Assembly: GCA_903858935.1 (NCBI GenBank)
Contig: CAIOKO010000016.1
Coordinates: 30,220 to 94,219, forward strand
Source of the DNA: an uncultured Schlesneria sp.
GTDB taxonomy: Bacteria > Planctomycetota > Planctomycetia > Planctomycetales > Planctomycetaceae
Direction: 5' to 3'
Length of the DNA stretch: 64,000 nt
The notes under the pieces were generated by a model, which had not been told where the DNA came from, did not search any database, and worked only from the letters and a program-made list of their open reading frames with translations. Shown here piece after piece: positions 18,981-28,954 of the stretch. Position numbers and translations under genes: made by a program. Within the stretch, counting starts at the first letter, position 1, and each line of letters opens with the position of its first letter.

Positions 18981-21629
18981 TCACAATTTCTTCTCGGCCG
19001 GCACTCGAAACATTCGTGCCCGCTTCCCGGATGCGTTCAAGATAACCTGTGGATTTGGTGATTTCGAATCCGGCAGATTTCGCACACAACGCCACGTGGA
19101 AGCGGCATTCATGCCAGCAAAAACAACTGCCGAATACCGTGAGTTAAATGGATTTTCTCCAGCTGCGATCACCCAGGTTTCGGGATGGGCATAAAGCTCA
19201 CCCTCGACGGTGAACGACTGGCGTCCAAAACGGACGGGAAATTTGTTTGATTTTACCAGAACTCGCTCGCTGACTCGATTCGTCAACGAGTGACCAATCA
19301 GTAACAGATAGTGTGTTTTCAAGTCCACATCAGTGACCTCCACATCCGATTTTATCGGGGGTAGGACGTTGGCAAAACGGCGCATGACTTCGGTTTGCAA
19401 ATGTTGCGCTGCCTCTTTTTGTGCCGCTCGATCGTGAGTTGTTCCATAGACGATCAAGACATGATCCGGTTCAACTTCGTGTGAGAAGATTGTCCAGGGA
19501 TTCGTCGATGCAAATTCGTCGCTCATTTTCTCCGTCTGCCAACGATCGAAAGTGGCTGTCGCTTCGACATCTGCAAAAGCCTTGAGGTGTGTCCGAAATT
19601 GTTCCGTAGAGACTTGTTGACCGGCATGTGCCTGACCGAATTCGTCCAGACACTGAATAAACTTCTCCGCCCCAATCTGACGTCTCAGTTCTGCCAGCAG
19701 CATGACCCCCTTCCCCGCCGCAATGCGATACCAATCGCCATCGGCTGGGTCTGTTTGAGTCTTCGCCAGCGGAATATCGACACCGACACGTCGGACGGCG
19801 GTCAACCACTTTGATTCATGTTGAAAGAGTGCCAAATCGACCAGATCCCGTCCTTCGTGATTCGGATCGTCATGCTTTGACGAGTGAGAATGCCCCGAAT
19901 TCTGATCGTCCTCCTCGTCTTCATCCTCCTCCTCCTTTTTGTCTTTTGAGTGAGACGCCGGAGTTACCGGGCTTTCACCGTGAAACGCGATGGCATGTTC
20001 TAAAGCAACAACCTTTTCAAAGTCAGCGAATGCAGCAGCCAACCAGGTATCGGCGTCGTTTTTTGGTAAAAGCGTTCCTCGCCAGGCAAACGGATGAGTG
20101 GCATCGAATTCGACATCCAGTGATTCTCCCTTTTTGGGAAACATCTCCAAATCGACCGCACGCCGATGAGACTTGTCTTCCGCATTGACGGATGGCAATT
20201 TGACTCCCTGAACGTCAATCAATGTCCAATCGTGAGCCACCAAAGGCTTGGCGGACGGCTGATCCTCGAGATCACTTTCCGACGGCGTCCACGTACGTCC
20301 TAAAGGGGGGCCGAAGAGCGCCCAGGTCTTGAGATCTTTGGCCATGGCGGCGGTCGTGAACTTGGCGTCACATGACGGAAATGCGACCAGTGGCGGAGTT
20401 GAAAAGGCCTCGAATCCGAATGCTTCGTTAATCGTTCCCCGGCGTCGATTGAAAAGCTTGATCCAGGCCTGGTCTCGAAGGTGGGGGTGAAGAACAAGAT
20501 TGGCCGGCTTTGCTCCAAAGTCGGCGACCGTCTCTTTAAAGACTCCAACATCTTTGACATTATTGCAGCCCCAATAGAATCCAGTCGTCCCTGCAACCCA
20601 TTCGTTGCGACTGCTGCGCCAGGTCTTCGACGTGTTCGTCCCCAATTCCAGCATCGCGATCTCGTTGGTCTTGATGTCACCAAACAGCCATTCGTTTGTG
20701 TACAGACCGTTGTTGGAAGAGGTCAGTATTTCGGCGCATTTATCGATGGAATCGGCATACTGAACCGCTCGACGGATTCGCGAAGCCAGCATCTCTCCCT
20801 GTGGATTGAATTTCGTCTGTTCAATCGTCGTTTCCGAGATAATCAACCCGGCGTCGTTAATGTAATAGTCGAGTCCACTTTGAATTCCTCCTGGAAATGT
20901 CTGAAACACCATACGGTGTCCTACGGAGGGCTTTAGATCGAGCCAGACATTATAGAATCGGACATTGTCGATAGTTGACATGGTGATATGTCCGGCGACA
21001 ATTTTGCCATCCGATGTCGCAGTACCGGTGGCCACGAACGCACTGCAGCGATCGTGACGTGGCGCGCGAGGTGGAGAACCATGCCGCCCACGGAAACTTT
21101 CCCGATCAATCCCGTTGGCGGTTCCTTCCAGCGCCGATTCCAGAAAGCTCACTTCGACATCGGCATTGATGACGACAATATCGATCAGATCGAGTAATCG
21201 GCCATCGAACTTGGCTCCTGCGGCAGCGGCGCCGTCGGCGATTCCCTGCATTTCTCGCAGGTATTCGTTATCAAAGCGCCTCAGGAATAACGCATTAACG
21301 AATAACCGAAGATCGTGCCACGCTTTGTCAGGCGCATGCACGCTGCGTAGTTTGGCAATCGTGTGACAGAAGTCAACAATTTCATGAGCCAGCAATCGAC
21401 CATGCTGGTAACCCCGTTCATACGGGGTCCCTTCGACGTGAACAACAATCCATCCGTCTTGCGGAAATCGCCACCCAGGCCCCTGCCGAGTCACTGCGGC
21501 GGGATCGGGCTCAAACCGAACGTCGGTTCCGGTCGGTGGTTGTGCCCATACAATTGATGCACAGTGATCCCCTAACAGACAGAGAGCAAGCAGAAACCCG
21601 GTGCGATATCGTGCAGACGCTTGGGTCAT
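18981..21629 (-). CDS. exported C45-type Ntn hydrolase / acyltransferase-like protein, large form
   Basis: 882 residues with a signal peptide (FLLALCLLGDHCASIVWA). The family opening GTPYERGYQHGRLLAHEI matches C45 (acyl-CoA:6-aminopenicillanate acyltransferase-like) proteins. The candidate autocatalytic nucleophile is Cys195 in HDRCSAFVATG, followed by GKIVAGHITMS and NEWLFGDIKTNEIAMLELG. The latter also recalls phospholipase-B-like Ntn hydrolases. The C-terminal half carries an acidic and His-rich linker (about 560-595, EEEDEDEEDDQNSGHSHSS) and a further domain of unknown role. Typical C45 members are 350-450 residues, so the second half is additional. Substrate is unknown. A smaller paralog is at 53963. 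Confidence 0.82.
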   Translation of the reverse strand: MTQASARYRTGFLLALCLLGDHCASIVWAQPPTGTDVRFEPDPAAVTRQGPGWRFPQDGWIVVHVEGTPYERGYQHGRLLAHEIVDFCHTIAKLRSVHAPDKAWHDLRLFVNALFLRRFDNEYLREMQGIADGAAAAGAKFDGRLLDLIDIVVINADVEVSFLESALEGTANGIDRESFRGRHGSPPRAPRHDRCSAFVATGTATSDGKIVAGHITMSTIDNVRFYNVWLDLKPSVGHRMVFQTFPGGIQSGLDYYINDAGLIISETTIEQTKFNPQGEMLASRIRRAVQYADSIDKCAEILTSSNNGLYTNEWLFGDIKTNEIAMLELGTNTSKTWRSSRNEWVAGTTGFYWGCNNVKDVGVFKETVADFGAKPANLVLHPHLRDQAWIKLFNRRRGTINEAFGFEAFSTPPLVAFPSCDAKFTTAAMAKDLKTWALFGPPLGRTWTPSESDLEDQPSAKPLVAHDWTLIDVQGVKLPSVNAEDKSHRRAVDLEMFPKKGESLDVEFDATHPFAWRGTLLPKNDADTWLAAAFADFEKVVALEHAIAFHGESPVTPASHSKDKKEEEDEDEEDDQNSGHSHSSKHDDPNHEGRDLVDLALFQHESKWLTAVRRVGVDIPLAKTQTDPADGDWYRIAAGKGVMLLAELRRQIGAEKFIQCLDEFGQAHAGQQVSTEQFRTHLKAFADVEATATFDRWQTEKMSDEFASTNPWTIFSHEVEPDHVLIVYGTTHDRAAQKEAAQHLQTEVMRRFANVLPPIKSDVEVTDVDLKTHYLLLIGHSLTNRVSERVLVKSNKFPVRFGRQSFTVEGELYAHPETWVIAAGENPFNSRYSAVVFAGMNAASTWRCVRNLPDSKSPNPQVILNASGKRARMFRVPAEKKL

Positions 21630-21804
21630 TCGATGTCCTCAATAATCAATAATTGGTACTCGAAAGTTCCGATAACCGGAACGATTCCGTGAATCCTATT
21701 TTATCCTAACAAAAGGGTTGCGGACATCGGACACGAGGAATTCACAGCGACGATTTCGGAAGCCGGAAACAGCAAAATGATTGCCGTGCAGTCATCCGCA
21801 CGAA

Positions 21805-21929
21805 ACCCCACTGCCCCTGCGGCAGTGGTAAATGGGCCTTTGCACCAGCACGAGCCAAAATTCACTGCACGAGCCGCGCTAATACCTAGGGCAAAGGCCC
21901 GTTAACCACCGCCGCAGGGGCGGTGGGGT
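21805..21929. repeat. REP-like double-hairpin element
   Basis: Two 39-nt arms (21805-21843 and 21891-21929) are inverted copies of each other with 35 of 39 positions matching. Each arm also folds on itself: CCACTGCC/GGCAGTGG in the left arm and CCACCGCC/GGCGGTGG in the right, both with 5-nt loops. This is the BIME-like arrangement of REP sequences. A single related unit is at 12321. It lies in the 583-bp spacer between the C45 gene and the divergent phosphatase, which otherwise holds nothing I can support. Confidence 0.78.
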
Positions 21930-22212
21930 GGCGTCTTCACGGTGTCACTTTGATACAACGATTCAATGAGCGTTGTGTCATTGGACGAACCTGAAATCGA
22001 AGTTCCTGAATTCCGTTTTCACCGACTCCACTCAGAAACTTCATTCAAACTTCATTTTACGATGGACAATCGCCCCTGCTGAAATGGGGAATTCGACGGC
22101 GCTATCAATTTCCCGGCCTTCGATGTGGTCTGAGATCGAATCTCCGGTCGGAATCATTGACCGTTGTTGAGAAACGACAAATATTAATTTCAACGTGGAT
22201 AAGGATGAATCC

Positions 22213-23490
22213 ATGAATTCGTTGAATCGCCGTAATTTTATTGGTTCATCGTTAGGTGGATTCGCTGCGGGATTCGCGTTTGGACCGTCGCTGCTGGCTC
22301 GCGAACTTCCGGCAACGTCCATTGTGGCCGACCAGCAAAACGCCGGGTTCGCGCCTGACACTCTCTTTTTATCGTGGCAGCAAGATCCCACGACGACGAT
22401 GACAGTTCAGTGGGTTAGCCCGGATTCCTCGGCAGACTTTTCAATCCACTATTCCACTTTGGAAAGTCCCGTTTGGCAAATCGCGCGGACGATCACTAAA
22501 CCTTATACAAATACAGACCTAAAGGTTTATCGGTGCGAACTGACCGGACTGAAACCCGGAAGCGAATATCAGTTTCAAATCGGTCAGGCCACAAAGACCT
22601 ATCGCTTCCGGACCATGCCGAGCAAAGCCACGAACACGATTCAATTCGTTTCAGGCGGTGATTGCGGGGTCGACGAACATGCGATCAATACGAACATTCT
22701 CGCGGCCAAGCAAGAGCCCTATTTTGCCTTGATCGCCGGGGATCTGGCGTATGACAATGGGAAATCACCCGAGACATTCACTCAGTACCTGCAGAATTAT
22801 CATCGACACATGAACGACCCACAAGGGCGTCTCATCCCGATGATCACGCTGATCGGCAATCACGAAGTTAACGGCGGTTATAAAACCCAAAGAAAAGACG
22901 CACCGCAATACTTGAGTCTGTTTGATGGGTTTTACTTGGACAAAACTTTTGGCGTGCTCGATATCGGCGATTACTTCAGCCTGGTTCTGCTCGACACCGA
23001 TCACATCGAACCGATCGCAGGTGAACAGACGGAATGGCTGAGCAAAACATTGTCTGATCGACAGGAACGGCCGCATCTGATCGTGGCCAATCACGTTCCA
23101 GCCTATCCGTCGTACCGTCCACCGGTTGGTGTGAATGGCAAGTTCGGTACGGGAGAAGAACAACGGATTCACTGGTCACCGCTGTTCGAGCGATACAACG
23201 TTGATGTTGTCCTGGAACATCACGACCATACGTTTAAGCGGACGCATCCGCTGACGAACGGCCTGAAAGATAAGAATGGCGTGCTTTATCTCGGTGACGG
23301 GTCATGGGGCAAGCTACGTATTCCCAAGACACCGGAAGAACGACCCTATCTGGCAGCAGTCAGTGCGGCGTATCACATGACGGTTCATCGCCTTGAGGGT
23401 GATCAACGATTCCACATGGCAATCGAAGAATCGGGCAAGGTGGCCGATGTCTGCATGACTAATAACAAGCGTCCGGCGAAGCGCGGTTAG
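22213..23490 (+). CDS. Tat-exported purple acid phosphatase-like metallophosphoesterase
   Basis: 425 residues from the ATG at 22213 (AAGGA 7-8 nt upstream); the frame opens at a GTG six codons earlier. The Tat-type signal is [20 protein letters not shown]. Residues about 45-145 form a fibronectin-III-like purple acid phosphatase N-domain ([20 protein letters not shown] ... [13 protein letters not shown]). The catalytic domain contains the full ligand series: [26 protein letters not shown] and EHHDHTFKR. It should hydrolyse phosphate monoesters outside the cytoplasm with a dinuclear metal centre. With the phytase at 25330 it points to use of organic phosphate. Confidence 0.9.
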   Translation: MNSLNRRNFIGSSLGGFAAGFAFGPSLLARELPATSIVADQQNAGFAPDTLFLSWQQDPTTTMTVQWVSPDSSADFSIHYSTLESPVWQIARTITKPYTNTDLKVYRCELTGLKPGSEYQFQIGQATKTYRFRTMPSKATNTIQFVSGGDCGVDEHAINTNILAAKQEPYFALIAGDLAYDNGKSPETFTQYLQNYHRHMNDPQGRLIPMITLIGNHEVNGGYKTQRKDAPQYLSLFDGFYLDKTFGVLDIGDYFSLVLLDTDHIEPIAGEQTEWLSKTLSDRQERPHLIVANHVPAYPSYRPPVGVNGKFGTGEEQRIHWSPLFERYNVDVVLEHHDHTFKRTHPLTNGLKDKNGVLYLGDGSWGKLRIPKTPEERPYLAAVSAAYHMTVHRLEGDQRFHMAIEESGKVADVCMTNNKRPAKRG

Positions 23491-23647
23491 GTCTATCCGT
23501 AGACGATTTCGGTTTCGCGAATTACACGTCATTAATTCGCATTTCGTTAATACGTTATTAACGATCGGAGTGTTAAATGCCGCGAGTGCGTTCGCATTAA
23601 CGAACCGCGTCCGCTTGATCTCTTTTAGCACTTGTTCAAAGGAAGAA

Positions 23648-24751
23648 ATGATGCAGAGACCGTTGAAAAAACGAGGTTTTACATTAATTGAATTGTTAGT
23701 TGTGATCGCAATTATCGCGGTGCTGATTGCCCTGCTGCTTCCCGCAGTACAGCAAGCCCGTGAAGCGGCTCGCCGAACACAATGTAAGAACAATCTCAAG
23801 CAACTGGGATTGGCTATGTTCAATTACGAAGGGACTTACGGGCGATTCCCGATGGCCACTTTCGTTCCTTGGGGCCGATTCAGCAAAGATGACGCTCACA
23901 TGGAATACAAAGGTCAATTCGGACCGAACTGGGCTGTAACCCTGCTCCCTTACGTCGATCAAGGTGGACTTTACGCATCAATGAATCCGTTCAAAGTTGT
24001 CTATCCAACACCACCCGCCACTTGGGCTGGTAATATGATCGCCGGCACCGACGGCTTGTCTTGGCGGAATGGAGTGGTTGGCAGAAAGATCAGTGCTTAC
24101 ATGTGCCCCTCAGATTCTTTCAATAACCAACTATTCGTTAACCCGGCTGTACCGGGGGATTCCACTATTGGGGGCGGTTGGGCTCGCGGTAACTATGGCA
24201 TCTCCGCCGGATATGAAGACTACGACCACGTTGCTGGTGGAAATCGATATAAATCAAGTTCCAGTAATATTGCTGGCGCGAACGGGATGTATTCTTCGCC
24301 ACTCTGTTCATCGTTTTATGGTTCGCAAACACGTGACGTCCTGGACGGACTTTCGAACCAGTTCATGTTTACCGAATTAAGGGCTGGCCTGACGAACATC
24401 GATCCTCGTGGTATCTGGGCCATGGGTTTTCCTGGCGCAAGTGTCCAGAATGGCGGACGTGGAGTCTACAATCCAGGTCCAAACAATACCTTGGGTGGTA
24501 TCGCCGCAGACGGTGGTGATGAGCTCGAAGATGGAGCAACCTACTGCACACCAGCCGCTGCAGCCCTGGGAATGGGATGTACCACTTCGGGCACCCTCAT
24601 GACCTCGGCCATGTCGCGCAGCCAGCACGTTGGTGGCGTTAATGCAGCGATGGCGGACGGCAGCGGGCGATTCATCTCGAATAACATCGATCAGCTAACC
24701 TATATTCGCCTGTCGTCAACTCAAGACGGCCAGCTCGTTGGCGATTATTAA
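23648..24751 (+). CDS. DUF1559 protein with prepilin-type N-terminal cleavage/methylation signal
   Basis: 367 residues from the ATG at 23648, which follows AAGGAAGA; the upstream 26 codons of open frame look non-coding. Type IV pilin-like leader: [20 protein letters not shown], then [20 protein letters not shown], the hallmark of this planctomycete family. The C-terminal [16 protein letters not shown] is the usual 'DG' segment. Processing by a prepilin peptidase and surface display or pseudopilus formation are inferred from the leader. Dozens of copies per genome are usual in Planctomycetota, and they are often followed, as here, by a small lipoprotein gene. A terminator closes it. Confidence 0.95.
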   Translation: MMQRPLKKRGFTLIELLVVIAIIAVLIALLLPAVQQAREAARRTQCKNNLKQLGLAMFNYEGTYGRFPMATFVPWGRFSKDDAHMEYKGQFGPNWAVTLLPYVDQGGLYASMNPFKVVYPTPPATWAGNMIAGTDGLSWRNGVVGRKISAYMCPSDSFNNQLFVNPAVPGDSTIGGGWARGNYGISAGYEDYDHVAGGNRYKSSSSNIAGANGMYSSPLCSSFYGSQTRDVLDGLSNQFMFTELRAGLTNIDPRGIWAMGFPGASVQNGGRGVYNPGPNNTLGGIAADGGDELEDGATYCTPAAAALGMGCTTSGTLMTSAMSRSQHVGGVNAAMADGSGRFISNNIDQLTYIRLSSTQDGQLVGDY

Positions 24752-24783
24752 TCGATAAACCCCATGCTTCGGGTTTTATAAGA

Positions 24784-24820
24784 ACCTCCCCGGCTGCGTT
24801 AATCGCAACCGGGGTTTTCT
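24784..24820 (+). terminator. rho-independent terminator after the DUF1559 gene
   Basis: Stem CCCCGGCTGCG (24788-24798) pairs with CGCAACCGGGG (24804-24814), one mismatch, 5-nt loop, followed by TTTTCT. Confidence 0.85.
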
Positions 24821-24898
24821 ATCGATGGACCGAAATGAACGACCTCCATTTTATCCTGAGTTAATTAACGATTCACTTTTTCAATAGGGAGTGATGAC

Positions 24899-25333
24899 AT
24901 GCGTGGATGCCTTATTTCGATGCTGATTCTCGTTTTGGCCTACGCCCCAACTGGCTGTGGCAGCAAAGGACCAAAGTTGTTGAAGGCCAGGGGGCAGGTT
25001 GTCAAAGACGGTGAGGACTACATTCCCGATGATGAGGAAAATCTTCAGGTTTGCTTCATCCCTATCGCCGCGGACATGTCACCACCCCGGAACTGGTACG
25101 CAGCCGAGGTTGACCCCGCAACCGGTTCTTTCTATGCGTCGGGTGGGGAGAAAAAGGGTATGCCGCCGGGAAAGTATCGAGTGATGATCGAACTTAAAAA
25201 GAACCGCAAGGATGTGCTCGGTGGTAAGTTCGATTCGCAGAATTCTCCTTATGTCTTCGATATTGATGAGACATCCGAACTGATGGTTGTCGATATTGCG
25301 AAACCAGCCCCAAAAGTAAACAACTCGCCGTGA
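24899..25333 (+). CDS. small lipoprotein with carboxypeptidase-regulatory-like fold (inferred)
   Basis: 144 residues. The leader MRGCLISMLILVLAYAPTGCG ends in a lipobox-like PTGC, so a lipid-anchored periplasmic protein is likely. The mature part has the pattern ARGQVVKDGEDY ... VDPATGSFYASGGEKKGMPPGKYRVMI seen in planctomycete lipoproteins that accompany DUF1559 genes. These resemble carboxypeptidase regulatory or transthyretin-like beta sandwiches. Its stop codon overlaps the GTG of the phytase frame (GTGA), so the two may be translationally coupled. A clear spacer and terminator separate it from the DUF1559 gene. Confidence 0.75.
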   Translation: MRGCLISMLILVLAYAPTGCGSKGPKLLKARGQVVKDGEDYIPDDEENLQVCFIPIAADMSPPRNWYAAEVDPATGSFYASGGEKKGMPPGKYRVMIELKKNRKDVLGGKFDSQNSPYVFDIDETSELMVVDIAKPAPKVNNSP

Positions 25334-26550
25334 AGGTCGTTTTCGACTGCATGGTTCGTGAGGAGACGCTTTCAGCCGATCTTATTTTTGTGACACGGTC
25401 ACTTTCTCATATCTCTGAATCGAGAATTTTCATGCGTTGGAATTCCGCGGGTTTGAAGAGTTTTCGTAATCCTGTTTGGAAGAAAATCAATCAACGAGAG
25501 ATTCCTGAAAGGCGCTGGGTCGCTCGAACGCTGTTGGTAACTTGCAGGTCTGTTTCTATTTGTATTTGCGGGTTCTTTTCGCTGTGCCGCGTCAGCACTG
25601 GCGAAGAGGTACTCACTGTCACACCGGTTGCTCAATTTGCCACTTCTGAAACGAAGGATCAGGATGACATGTGCATCTGGGTTCATCAGAATGACCCTGC
25701 TCAAAGCACAATCGTCGCCAGCGACAAATCGGCAAGTCAGGTCGTCGTCTATGGATTGGATGGTCAGGTACTTCAGAAACTAAATCTTCCGAAACCGGGG
25801 AATATCGACATCCGGCAAAGCGTAATGATTGACGGCCAGTCGATGGATCTTGTGGTTGTGAACCAGCGGACGGACGGATTCAAGCTGGTCGTATTTCGAG
25901 TTGATTCCATGTCTCGTAAACTCGAAAGAATCGATGACGGTTGCAAGACCGATCCGAATTATGGTGGTTGCCTCTATCACAGTACGAAAACAGGAAAGTT
26001 ATTCTTCGTTTGTACTTCCGATACGGGTACCGTCGGGCAATACGAGCTGAAGGGAAACGGACGCAATCAGATCACGGCCACAAAAGTACGAGACCTGTCG
26101 GTTGGCAAGTGCGAAGGAGCTGTCGCCGATGATGAATTGGGCCTGCTCTACATTGCAGAAGAGAAAAAAGGAGTTTGGAAATTTGCTGCGGAACCTGACA
26201 CAACGGCGACGGGGACTCTGATCGCGTCAGTCGGCGAACACGGACTTAAGGGAGATGTCGAAGGATTGGCAATTTTCAAGTCAAACAATCGGGGATATCT
26301 GCTTGTTTCTGATCAGGGCCGCAGCCGATTCATGGCCTACGAGCGCGAGACGCCCCATCGGTTCCTCGGTGAGTTTTCAATCGAAGGAGCGACTCATTCT
26401 GATGGCATCGATGTGAGTTCTGCCAACTTGGGTTTAACGTTTTCCGACGGGCTTTTTGCTTGCCATACGGATCAAAGCCCACGCGCCGTTCTTGTTACGC
26501 CGTGGGGACCGATCGGAAAGGCACTGTCAAAGGATTCCGCAGGGAAATAG
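25330..26550 (+). CDS. beta-propeller phytase (3-phytase family)
   Basis: The frame gives 406 residues. Its GTG overlaps the preceding stop, and an ATG at 25432 (MRWNSAGLKSF) may be the true start. A hydrophobic segment near residues 66-90 (ARTLLVTCRSVSICICGFFS) probably acts in export. The mature part matches beta-propeller phytases blade by blade: DDMCIWVHQNDPAQSTIVASD, VVYGLDGQVLQKL, GGCLYHSTKTGKLFFV, KCEGAVADDELGLLYIAEE, GDVEGLAIF and HSDGIDVSSANLG. These enzymes use Ca2+ to release phosphate from inositol hexakisphosphate. It is likely secreted and, with the phosphatase at 22213, would serve phosphate scavenging. No Pho box was identified. Confidence 0.88.
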   Translation: MKVVFDCMVREETLSADLIFVTRSLSHISESRIFMRWNSAGLKSFRNPVWKKINQREIPERRWVARTLLVTCRSVSICICGFFSLCRVSTGEEVLTVTPVAQFATSETKDQDDMCIWVHQNDPAQSTIVASDKSASQVVVYGLDGQVLQKLNLPKPGNIDIRQSVMIDGQSMDLVVVNQRTDGFKLVVFRVDSMSRKLERIDDGCKTDPNYGGCLYHSTKTGKLFFVCTSDTGTVGQYELKGNGRNQITATKVRDLSVGKCEGAVADDELGLLYIAEEKKGVWKFAAEPDTTATGTLIASVGEHGLKGDVEGLAIFKSNNRGYLLVSDQGRSRFMAYERETPHRFLGEFSIEGATHSDGIDVSSANLGLTFSDGLFACHTDQSPRAVLVTPWGPIGKALSKDSAGK

Positions 26551-26636
26551 CGCTTCAGCGTGAATCTGTAGTTGAATTGATTAGAAGTACAAGATGCAGC
26601 CGAGTCTTTGAGGCCAACCGAAAAGCTGGCGAAGTT

Positions 26637-26667
26637 GGTGGGCCTCGAAGACTCGACTGCACCCTAC
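26637..26667 (+). repeat. 31-bp dispersed repeat, copy 1
   Basis: GGTGGGC(C/T)TCGAAGACTCGAC-type sequence matching 45841-45871 at 28 of 31 positions. It lies between the convergent phytase and helicase genes. A shorter degenerate relative may be at 38317-38337. Confidence 0.6.
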
Positions 26668-26698
26668 GTAAAGGCAACGTCTTGTCTAAATACGTTGC

Positions 26699-28783
26699 TC
26701 ATTCGCTTTTTGGCGATTCATCAGCAACCTTCCTCTGCATTTCTTTCAGAAAACGCGATGGTTTCGTCTTGTAGCGTTTGCCCCACTTCATTCGTGTTTC
26801 GGCGTAGCTGATCGTCAGCACGTCTTTGGCTCGTGTGATACCGACGTAGGCGAGGCGGCGTTCTTCTTCGATCGCTGTGGGATTACTTTCTAACTCGTCG
26901 GTAATGGATCGCTTATGTGGTAACAGTCCCTCTTCGAGCCCCACAAGATACACATGCGGGAATTCCAATCCCTTCGCGCTATGCAGAGTCATTAATTTGA
27001 CCGACGTTTGCTCAAACGAATCGTCTTCTCCGAATTCGCGATCATTGCCGTTGAGAGAGGTCTGATCCAGAAAATCGCTGAGATCGGGCTTTGATGAACG
27101 CTGTTCGTACTCTTTGAGCGCCGTAATGCATTCTTCAAGCACGGCGTTCCGGGCCAGTTGCTGGTCAGTCGCTTTGTACTGTTTTTCAATTTCCCCCTCA
27201 TAATTAATATCATGCAGCAGGGTTTTCAGGGTCTCGGACATGCTTGTTCCGGGTGCTTCAAATCGATTTTGAAAATCGGTGAGTAAACTCCGAAAGGTTT
27301 CGATGGCTTTGGCTGTTTTTGGTGAAAGCTCTTTTTCGGCAACGGCGTCGGGGATCACGTCCCAGATTTTCCGTCCCGATTTCACGGCTCGCCCCAGCAA
27401 CTTTTCGATCGACGCCTCGCCAATCCCTCGTACCGGTGTATTGATAATCCGTAACAGAGAAACTTCGTCTGCCGGGTTTGCCAGAACCTTCAGGTACGCC
27501 ATCACATCTCGGACCTCTTTCCGATCGAAGAAAGATTGGCCGCCAACCAACTGGTATGGCACGCGGACTCGACGCAGTTCGGTTTCGAAAATCCGGGGCT
27601 GTTCGTTCGTGCGGAACAAGATGGCAATATCCTGAGGCGGAACCTTCAGTTCTTTGATCAGGTAATTGATATCGCGCACGACCCCTTCTGATTCGGTCTG
27701 TTCATCTGGATAAGGCTTGATCGCGGGAGTGGGGCCGTCTTTATGTGCGATCAATGTCTTATCGTGCCGACCAACATTGTGTTTCACCAGTTGGTTGGCC
27801 AGCCGAATGATCTCTGTTGTGCAGCGATAATTGTCCTGCAGCCGCACGATCTTTGCGCCAGGAAAGTGCTGCTGAAAATTGAGGATGTGCTTCACTTCGG
27901 CGCCGCGCCAGCCATAGATCGATTGATCATCGTCACCCACAACACAGATGTTGTGATGTGGTTTGACCAGTGCCGCGACGATCTGGAACTGCATCTCATT
28001 CGTGTCCTGATACTCGTCGATCTGGACCTGTTCGAACCTCGCCTGCTGGCGTGCGAGAACATCGGGAAACTGGTCAAACAATTGAGCGGTCAATAACAGC
28101 AGATCGTCGAAATCGACCGCTCCTGATGCACGAAGACTAAGTTGGTAACGGCGGTAGCCGGATGACGCGAGGAACGCTCGATCGTCATCTGCATATTCCG
28201 TGGCCAGTTCCGGTAGTACACCCACCATCTTCCACCGGCTGATTTGAGAGAGAAGATCGGCCGGGCTGAGTGCCGATTCGTTGACCTTGATGTCGCGCAG
28301 CGCACGCCGGGCGGCAGACTCCTGATCGCCCCGGTCATAAATCACGAATTTCTTCGGGTAGCCCAGGGCTTCGATTTCGTCGCGCAGAATCTTCACGCAC
28401 AACGAGTGAAACGTCGAAATCATCGGTCGACTGCTCGGACGTCGCCCAAGAAAATGCGACATTCGCTCGGCCATTTCCTTGGCAGCCTTGTTGGTAAACG
28501 TCACCGAAAGGATACGACTGGGTTCGACCCCGCTGCGGATCAATTCCGCCATGCGATACGTGATAACTCGAGTCTTACCCGTCCCTGCGCCAGCCAGTAC
28601 GAGTAGCGGACCTTTCAGCGTGATAGCAGCATCAAGCTGCGACGCGTTTAAGTCCTTTAACGACGCTGGAGCCTGTTTCATCGAGCCGGAAGATGAACCA
28701 CTCCCCTTCGCTGTACTTGATGGAGCACCTGGCCTGGTCGCGGGGGTGCTCAGAAACGGAGAATACGGAACGGGCGAAGACAC
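26699..28783 (-). CDS. uvrD: UvrD/PcrA/Rep-family ATP-dependent DNA helicase
   Basis: 694 residues, GTG start with AAGGA 6-7 nt ahead. SF1 motifs are all present: Q-motif LNASQLDAAI, Walker A AGAGTGKTRV, motif Ia TFTNKAAKEM, motif II IDEYQDTN, motif III VGDDDQSIYGWRGA, motif IV LQDNYRCT, motif V LMTLHSAKGLEF and motif VI EEERRLAYVGITRA. It translocates 3'-5' on single strands in repair and replication restart. The first 35 residues are Ser/Pro-rich and look disordered; M35 is an alternative start. The C-terminal Tudor-like tail of PcrA is not evident, so UvrD, PcrA or Rep cannot be told apart. Confidence 0.93.
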   Translation of the reverse strand: MSSPVPYSPFLSTPATRPGAPSSTAKGSGSSSGSMKQAPASLKDLNASQLDAAITLKGPLLVLAGAGTGKTRVITYRMAELIRSGVEPSRILSVTFTNKAAKEMAERMSHFLGRRPSSRPMISTFHSLCVKILRDEIEALGYPKKFVIYDRGDQESAARRALRDIKVNESALSPADLLSQISRWKMVGVLPELATEYADDDRAFLASSGYRRYQLSLRASGAVDFDDLLLLTAQLFDQFPDVLARQQARFEQVQIDEYQDTNEMQFQIVAALVKPHHNICVVGDDDQSIYGWRGAEVKHILNFQQHFPGAKIVRLQDNYRCTTEIIRLANQLVKHNVGRHDKTLIAHKDGPTPAIKPYPDEQTESEGVVRDINYLIKELKVPPQDIAILFRTNEQPRIFETELRRVRVPYQLVGGQSFFDRKEVRDVMAYLKVLANPADEVSLLRIINTPVRGIGEASIEKLLGRAVKSGRKIWDVIPDAVAEKELSPKTAKAIETFRSLLTDFQNRFEAPGTSMSETLKTLLHDINYEGEIEKQYKATDQQLARNAVLEECITALKEYEQRSSKPDLSDFLDQTSLNGNDREFGEDDSFEQTSVKLMTLHSAKGLEFPHVYLVGLEEGLLPHKRSITDELESNPTAIEEERRLAYVGITRAKDVLTISYAETRMKWGKRYKTKPSRFLKEMQRKVADESPKSE

Positions 28784-28954
28784 GGTTCATCCTTGAATGG
28801 TGGCGTTCGGTATACTTCATCGCGCCCGACCAAACGCGTCACGCTGATGAAAAAACGCGAAACCTACTGTAGTCTTAAAGGGTACATCTATTGCGTGTCG
28901 GCTGTCCAGCACGCGACTTCAGCTCTTTTTTTGCTTTTTTCAGGGATTCCCGCG

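Noticed and set aside
18472..19194. 240-codon plus-strand frame spanning the sigma and C45 gene ends
   Set aside because: Antisense to two real genes across their junction; composition is Arg/Ser/Pro-rich as expected of a shadow frame.
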